Assembly (NCBI GenBank): GCA_003210095.1
Contig: QCNP01000001.1
Location: 232,001-296,000 of the forward strand
Direction of reading: 5' to 3'
Origin: Pelagibacteraceae bacterium AG-426-E17
GTDB taxonomy: Bacteria > Pseudomonadota > Alphaproteobacteria > Pelagibacterales > Pelagibacteraceae
DNA length: 64,000 bases
Position numbers and translations under genes: made by a program. Every line of letters begins with the position of its first letter. The first letter of the stretch is position 1. Of this stretch, positions 60,391 to 64,000 are shown in pieces. The notes under the pieces are model-generated. The model made no database searches. It was not told where the DNA came from and was given only the letters and a program-made list of their open reading frames with translations.

Positions 60391-61164
60391 TTAGCTTGTT
60401 GCAAGCATTTTTTTGATAGATGCTATAGCTTTTGCAGGATTAAGACCCTTTGGACAAGCATTTGTACAGTTCATGATTGTATGACACCTATATAGTTTTA
60501 GTTCATCAGCTACTTTTTTTAATCTTGCTTTTCTATCTTCATCTCTTGAGTCTATTATCCATCTATAGGCTTGAAGTAAAACAGCTGGACCAAGATATTT
60601 GTCTCCGTTCCACCAATAACTAGGGCATGACGTGGAACAACATGCACACATAATACATTCATAAAGTCCATCAAGTTTAGCTCTATCTTCTTTAGATTGT
60701 AAGTTCTCGGTTTTGCTGGATTCGTTTGAGTTTTTTAGCCATGGTTCCACAGACTCATATTGTCTATAAAGTGTACTCAAATCTCCAATAAGATCTTTTA
60801 ATACTTTTAAATGAGGAAGAGGATAAATATTAATATCTCCTTTAATCTCTGAGTGAGGTTTAGTGCAAGCTAAACCATTTTTTCCATCCATATTCATTGC
60901 GCAAGAACCACAAACTCCATGTGCACATGATCTTCTATAAGCAATAGTTGGGTCAATTTCGTTTTTAATTTTATTAAGTAGATCTAAAACTTTTGATGGA
61001 CAATTATCCATATCCACTTCGTAAGTATCAATTCTTGGGTTTTCGCCAGTTGATGGATCCCATCTATAAATATTAACTTTTCTTATATTCTTAGAACCTG
61101 TTGTGTCTTTAAAATATTTGCCTTTTTGGATTTTTGAATTCTTAGGCAAATTTATTTGAACCAT
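60391..61164 (-). CDS. sdhB: Succinate dehydrogenase iron-sulfur subunit
   Basis: A 257-residue subunit carrying three Fe-S clusters. The [2Fe-2S] ligands are in [13 protein letters not shown] plus a later Cys, the [4Fe-4S] in [12 protein letters not shown] and the [3Fe-4S] in [17 protein letters not shown]. It passes electrons from SdhA to quinone at SdhC/D. It overlaps sdhA by one base. Confidence 0.97.
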   Translation of the reverse strand: MVQINLPKNSKIQKGKYFKDTTGSKNIRKVNIYRWDPSTGENPRIDTYEVDMDNCPSKVLDLLNKIKNEIDPTIAYRRSCAHGVCGSCAMNMDGKNGLACTKPHSEIKGDINIYPLPHLKVLKDLIGDLSTLYRQYESVEPWLKNSNESSKTENLQSKEDRAKLDGLYECIMCACCSTSCPSYWWNGDKYLGPAVLLQAYRWIIDSRDEDRKARLKKVADELKLYRCHTIMNCTNACPKGLNPAKAIASIKKMLATS

Positions 61165-62939
61165 CAGTAGACTCTTTCCTGTGGCGGGAAATACTGCACA
61201 TCATTAGTTAGTGTTGATCTGTGAACTGGTCTATAATCTATTTTTGTTTTCTTGCCTTCACACCAAGATAAAGTATGTTGCATGTATTTTTCATCATTTC
61301 TCTTAGGATAATCTTCTCTAGCATGAGCACCTCTGCTTTCTTTCCTGTAATATGCCGAGTCCATTGTTGTTATTGCTTGTCTTATTAGGTTATCAAATTC
61401 CAAGGTTTCGACTAAATCAGTATTAAAAATTAAAGATTTATCTTTTACTGATAAGTTTTCCATACCATCAAATGGTTTTCTTATTTGATCAATACCTTCT
61501 TTTAAAGTTTTTTCTGTTCTAAAAACAGCGCACTTTGACTGCATTGTTTTTTGCATAGATAATCTTAAATCTGCTGTGCTGTTTGAACCGCTAGAATTTC
61601 TAAGTTTATCAAACCTTGTTAAACATTTATCAGTTTCAGACTCTGGGATATCTTCGTGGGGTTGTCCAGGTTTTACTAATTCAGATGCTCTTTTTGCTGC
61701 AGCTCTTCCAAAAACAACTAAATCAATTAATGAATTAGATCCTAATCTATTTGCTCCATGAACAGATACACATGCAGCTTCACCGATAGCCATTAATCCT
61801 GGAACTGTTTTTTCAGAACCATTTAGTGTTAGCACTTCAGCTTTATAATTTGTAGGTATACCTCCCATGTTATAATGAACAGTCGGTACTACTGGTATTG
61901 GTTCTTTAGTAACATCAACGTTAGCGAATAACCTCGAAGACTCTGATATGCCTGGTAATCTCTCCTCGATAACATTTTTATCTAGATGATCTAAATGTAA
62001 GTGAACGTGATCTTTATCTTTGCCAACTCCTCTTCCTTCATTTATTTCAACTGCAATAGATCTGCTAACCACATCTCTTGATGCCAAGTCCTTAGCTTTG
62101 GGAGCATATCTCTCCATAAATCTTTCACCTTTAGAGTTAACAAGATATCCACCTTCACCTCTTACACCCTCAGATATTAAAGTGCCATGACCATAGATAC
62201 CTGTAGGATGAAATTGAACAAATTCCATATCTTGTAAAGGTAAACCTGCTCTTAATACCATTGCATTTCCATCTCCAGTACAAGTATGTGCTGAAGTAGC
62301 TGAATAATATATTTTTCCATAACCACCTGTTGCAATAATTGTTATGTGAGATCTAAACCTATGAATTGTGCCATCATTTAAATTCCATGCAATTAAACCT
62401 TTGCACTCACCATTTTTCATTAACAGATCTAATGCAAAATACTCAATAAAAAATTCTGTGTTATGTTTCAAAGCTTGTCCATACAATGTATGTAAAATTG
62501 CATGGCCAGTTCTATCTGCTGCTGCACAAGTTCTTTGTACTGGTTCATTACCATAGTTTTTCGTCATTCCACCAAAAGGTCTTTGATAAATTTTGCCATC
62601 GTCTGTTCTGCTAAAAGGAACACCGTATTTTTCTAATTCCAAAACTGCTCGAGGAGCTTCTTTGCACAGGTACTCGATGCAATCCTGATCGCCCAACCAA
62701 TCTGCACCTTTAACTGTATCATACATATGCCAACGCCAATCATCTTCACCCATATTGCCAAGGGCTGCAGAAATTCCACCTTGGGCAGCAGATGTATGGC
62801 TTCTAGTTGGAAAAACTTTTGATATACAAGCTGTCTTAAGCCCAGCTTCACTTAACCCAACAGCAGCTCTCAAGCCTGAACCACCAGCGCCTAACACAAC
62901 TACATCATATTCGTGATCAATAATTTTGTAAGATTTCAT
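61164..62939 (-). CDS. sdhA: Succinate dehydrogenase flavoprotein subunit
   Basis: A 591-residue subunit oxidising succinate to fumarate. FAD-binding [21 protein letters not shown], covalent-FAD His in [19 protein letters not shown], active-site blocks [21 protein letters not shown], and [33 protein letters not shown], and the C-terminal capping [17 protein letters not shown] are all standard for SQR. Normal length. Confidence 0.98.
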   Translation of the reverse strand: MKSYKIIDHEYDVVVLGAGGSGLRAAVGLSEAGLKTACISKVFPTRSHTSAAQGGISAALGNMGEDDWRWHMYDTVKGADWLGDQDCIEYLCKEAPRAVLELEKYGVPFSRTDDGKIYQRPFGGMTKNYGNEPVQRTCAAADRTGHAILHTLYGQALKHNTEFFIEYFALDLLMKNGECKGLIAWNLNDGTIHRFRSHITIIATGGYGKIYYSATSAHTCTGDGNAMVLRAGLPLQDMEFVQFHPTGIYGHGTLISEGVRGEGGYLVNSKGERFMERYAPKAKDLASRDVVSRSIAVEINEGRGVGKDKDHVHLHLDHLDKNVIEERLPGISESSRLFANVDVTKEPIPVVPTVHYNMGGIPTNYKAEVLTLNGSEKTVPGLMAIGEAACVSVHGANRLGSNSLIDLVVFGRAAAKRASELVKPGQPHEDIPESETDKCLTRFDKLRNSSGSNSTADLRLSMQKTMQSKCAVFRTEKTLKEGIDQIRKPFDGMENLSVKDKSLIFNTDLVETLEFDNLIRQAITTMDSAYYRKESRGAHAREDYPKRNDEKYMQHTLSWCEGKKTKIDYRPVHRSTLTNDVQYFPPQERVY

Positions 62940-62942
62940 AAT

Positions 62943-63266
62943 TTATAAATATATAATAGTAATTATTGTAAATAGAGGGATAATTAAAGATGACAAAAAA
63001 ACACCCAAATTTGCATATTTTTTTAGATTTTCCTGCTTTATATAGTCCTCAAAAATCTCACTAATACTGAGAGCTGAATAAAAAAACATGCTAACTATGA
63101 AAATTGAAAATAATATTTTAGATGGCTGTGAGGTAAAGAAATTAACTACCTCGTCATAATTTCCGTTAAATATTGTCACAATATTCATTAAAAACCAAAT
63201 CATAAAGGGAACCATTATTACTGAACTGATTTTTTGGAATAACCATTTTTTTGTAGCTTGAAGCAT
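62943..63266 (-). CDS. sdhD: Succinate dehydrogenase membrane anchor subunit SdhD
   Basis: A 107-residue three-helix membrane anchor (helices at about residues 15-35, 50-70 and 85-105) following the hydrophilic start MLQATKKWLFQKISSVIMVP. YSALSISEIFEDYIKQE is in the position of the usual H.G...I..DY heme/quinone block, with Asp-Tyr kept; the His position is changed to Ser-Ile here. Assignment rests on size, topology and place between sdhC and sdhA. Confidence 0.88.
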   Translation of the reverse strand: MLQATKKWLFQKISSVIMVPFMIWFLMNIVTIFNGNYDEVVNFFTSQPSKILFSIFIVSMFFYSALSISEIFEDYIKQENLKKYANLGVFLSSLIIPLFTIITIIYL

Positions 63267-63649
63267 TAAATTAAAACTCCACTTATAATGTATAAAGCTA
63301 TTGTTAGTATAAAAGAGCCTAATATCACCATGACCCCTGTTATTTTTGTAGTTCTCAATTCAAAACCATAACCCATGTCCCAGAACCAATGTCTGATTTC
63401 ACTTAAAATCTGAAATAAATAGGACCAAATAAATCCAATAATGAAAAACTTGCCCACCATTGATTCTGAAAATTTTGTAAAGTATTGATAACTTTCTGAA
63501 CCAAATATTAAACTAATCACCCAAAAACAAACAAGCACCAATAATAAATAATTTATCACTCCTGTAATTCTATGAGAGATTGATACAAGTGATGAAATAT
63601 GCCAATTATAAACTTGTATGTGCGGAGATATAGGATTGTTATCTTTCAT
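63266..63649 (-). CDS. sdhC: Succinate dehydrogenase cytochrome b556 subunit SdhC
   Basis: A 127-residue membrane subunit with three helices. NNPISPHIQVYNWHISSLVSISHRITGVINYLL is the SdhC quinone-binding N-terminus (Ser and Arg), and EIRHWFWDMGYGFE carries the heme-axial His in the H...D.G.G motif. It overlaps sdhD by one base and lies two bases after asd, so asd and sdhCDAB may share a transcript. Confidence 0.95.
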   Translation of the reverse strand: MKDNNPISPHIQVYNWHISSLVSISHRITGVINYLLLVLVCFWVISLIFGSESYQYFTKFSESMVGKFFIIGFIWSYLFQILSEIRHWFWDMGYGFELRTTKITGVMVILGSFILTIALYIISGVLI

Positions 63650-63651
63650 AA

Positions 63652-64000
63652 TTACTTCTTAGTGTATGCCTCTGCAATTTCTACTGCATTTAAAGCCGCT
63701 CCTCTTAATAAATTGTCTGAAACTATCCACATGTTAATGGCATTTTTTTTACTATTATCTTTTCTAATTCTCGAAATAAAAGTTTCATTTTTTCCTTCGG
63801 CTTCTACTGGAGTAATATATCCTCCATCATTCCTATCATCAATAACTTTACAACCAGATGATTGACTTAAAATTTCTCTAACCTTATCAATTGGTGCTTC
63901 ATTTTCAAACTCAATATTTACAGATTCTGCATGTGATACTAAAACAGGAATTCTGACACACGTTGCTGTAATATCTATATTTGAACCTAAGATTTTATTA
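63652..64000 (-). CDS. asd: Aspartate-semialdehyde dehydrogenase, 5' part outside window
   Basis: The lower strand is open from base 64000 down to a TAA at 63654-63652: 115 codons plus stop, giving the C-terminal third of the protein. TATCVRIPVLVSHAESVNIEFE contains the conserved Arg and His of the asd C-terminal domain, VEAEGKNETFISRIRKD and NNINMWIVSDNLLRGAALNAVEIAE-type sequence (DNLLRGAALNAVEIAEAY) are diagnostic. It makes aspartate semialdehyde for lysine, threonine and methionine synthesis. The start codon lies to the right of the window. Two bases separate it from sdhC. Confidence 0.94.
   Translation of the reverse strand, partial: NKILGSNIDITATCVRIPVLVSHAESVNIEFENEAPIDKVREILSQSSGCKVIDDRNDGGYITPVEAEGKNETFISRIRKDNSKKNAINMWIVSDNLLRGAALNAVEIAEAYTKK

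Overview
The window looks like a piece of a SAR11 (Candidatus Pelagibacter-type) alphaproteobacterial chromosome. The DNA is strongly A+T-rich, and proteins are short for their families and rich in Lys, Asn and Ile. Genes are packed with almost no spacers: most neighbours overlap by 1-17 bases or sit within 30 bases, and no gap exceeds 180 bases. Alphaproteobacterial markers include a ChvI/ChvG pair, an ActR/RegA-type regulator, a class I lysyl-tRNA synthetase, the F1-ATPase zeta inhibitor (DUF1476), AmgK/MurU, the hisC-tyrA//metX-metW arrangement, and a SAM-II riboswitch. The species is inferred from these features and was not verified by any search.

Layout: 1-840 (-) is a DMT permease cut by the window edge. 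885-6106 (+) is msrA, a sulfurtransferase and an RND adaptor/pump pair. 6103-7885 (-) holds a lysozyme-like lipoprotein, a secreted nuclease, DUF1476 and a VanZ-like protein. 7924-8646 (+) is gpmA. 8629-17065 (-) is polA, chvI, chvG, ahcY, tsaE, amgK and murU. 17116-18617 (+) is an ABC ATPase and bioY; 18610-19182 (-) is regA/actR. 19339-23507 (+) is a four-gene polyamine cassette: decarboxylase, deoxyhypusine synthase-like, N-carbamoylputrescine amidase and agmatine deiminase. 23508-26982 (-) is lysS, pyrD, rpmB and a VUT/YhhQ transporter. 27068-32201 (+) is trkH, ampG-like, NlpC/P60 and a TPR-sulfotransferase. 32198-34172 (-) is hisC and tyrA. 34233-36776 (+) is the SAM-II riboswitch with metX, metW and gloB. 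36840-43368 (+) is rplU, rpmA, obg, proB, proA, nadD, rsfS, ctpA and rppH. 43361-64000 (-) runs asd (partial), sdhCDAB, mmsA, mdh, sucCD, sucAB, lpd, priA and atpHAGDC.

The lower-strand block from 64000 to 43361 is an energy-metabolism supercluster: succinate dehydrogenase through malate dehydrogenase, succinyl-CoA synthetase and the 2-oxoglutarate dehydrogenase complex, followed by F1-ATP synthase. Peptidoglycan recycling appears at two sites: AmgK/MurU (cytosolic salvage) and AmpG/NlpC-P60 (muropeptide import and peptide trimming). Methionine synthesis and SAM-cycle genes (metX, metW, ahcY) are present, with the SAM sensor directly upstream of metX.

I saw no rRNA, tRNA, CRISPR, insertion sequence, prophage or toxin-antitoxin signature. 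The least ordinary observations are the polyamine cassette built around a deoxyhypusine synthase homolog, a hairpin-plus-T-tract in its leader, the complete absence of spacer at all six convergent gene junctions, and long A-homopolymers inside amgK, hisC and gpmA.
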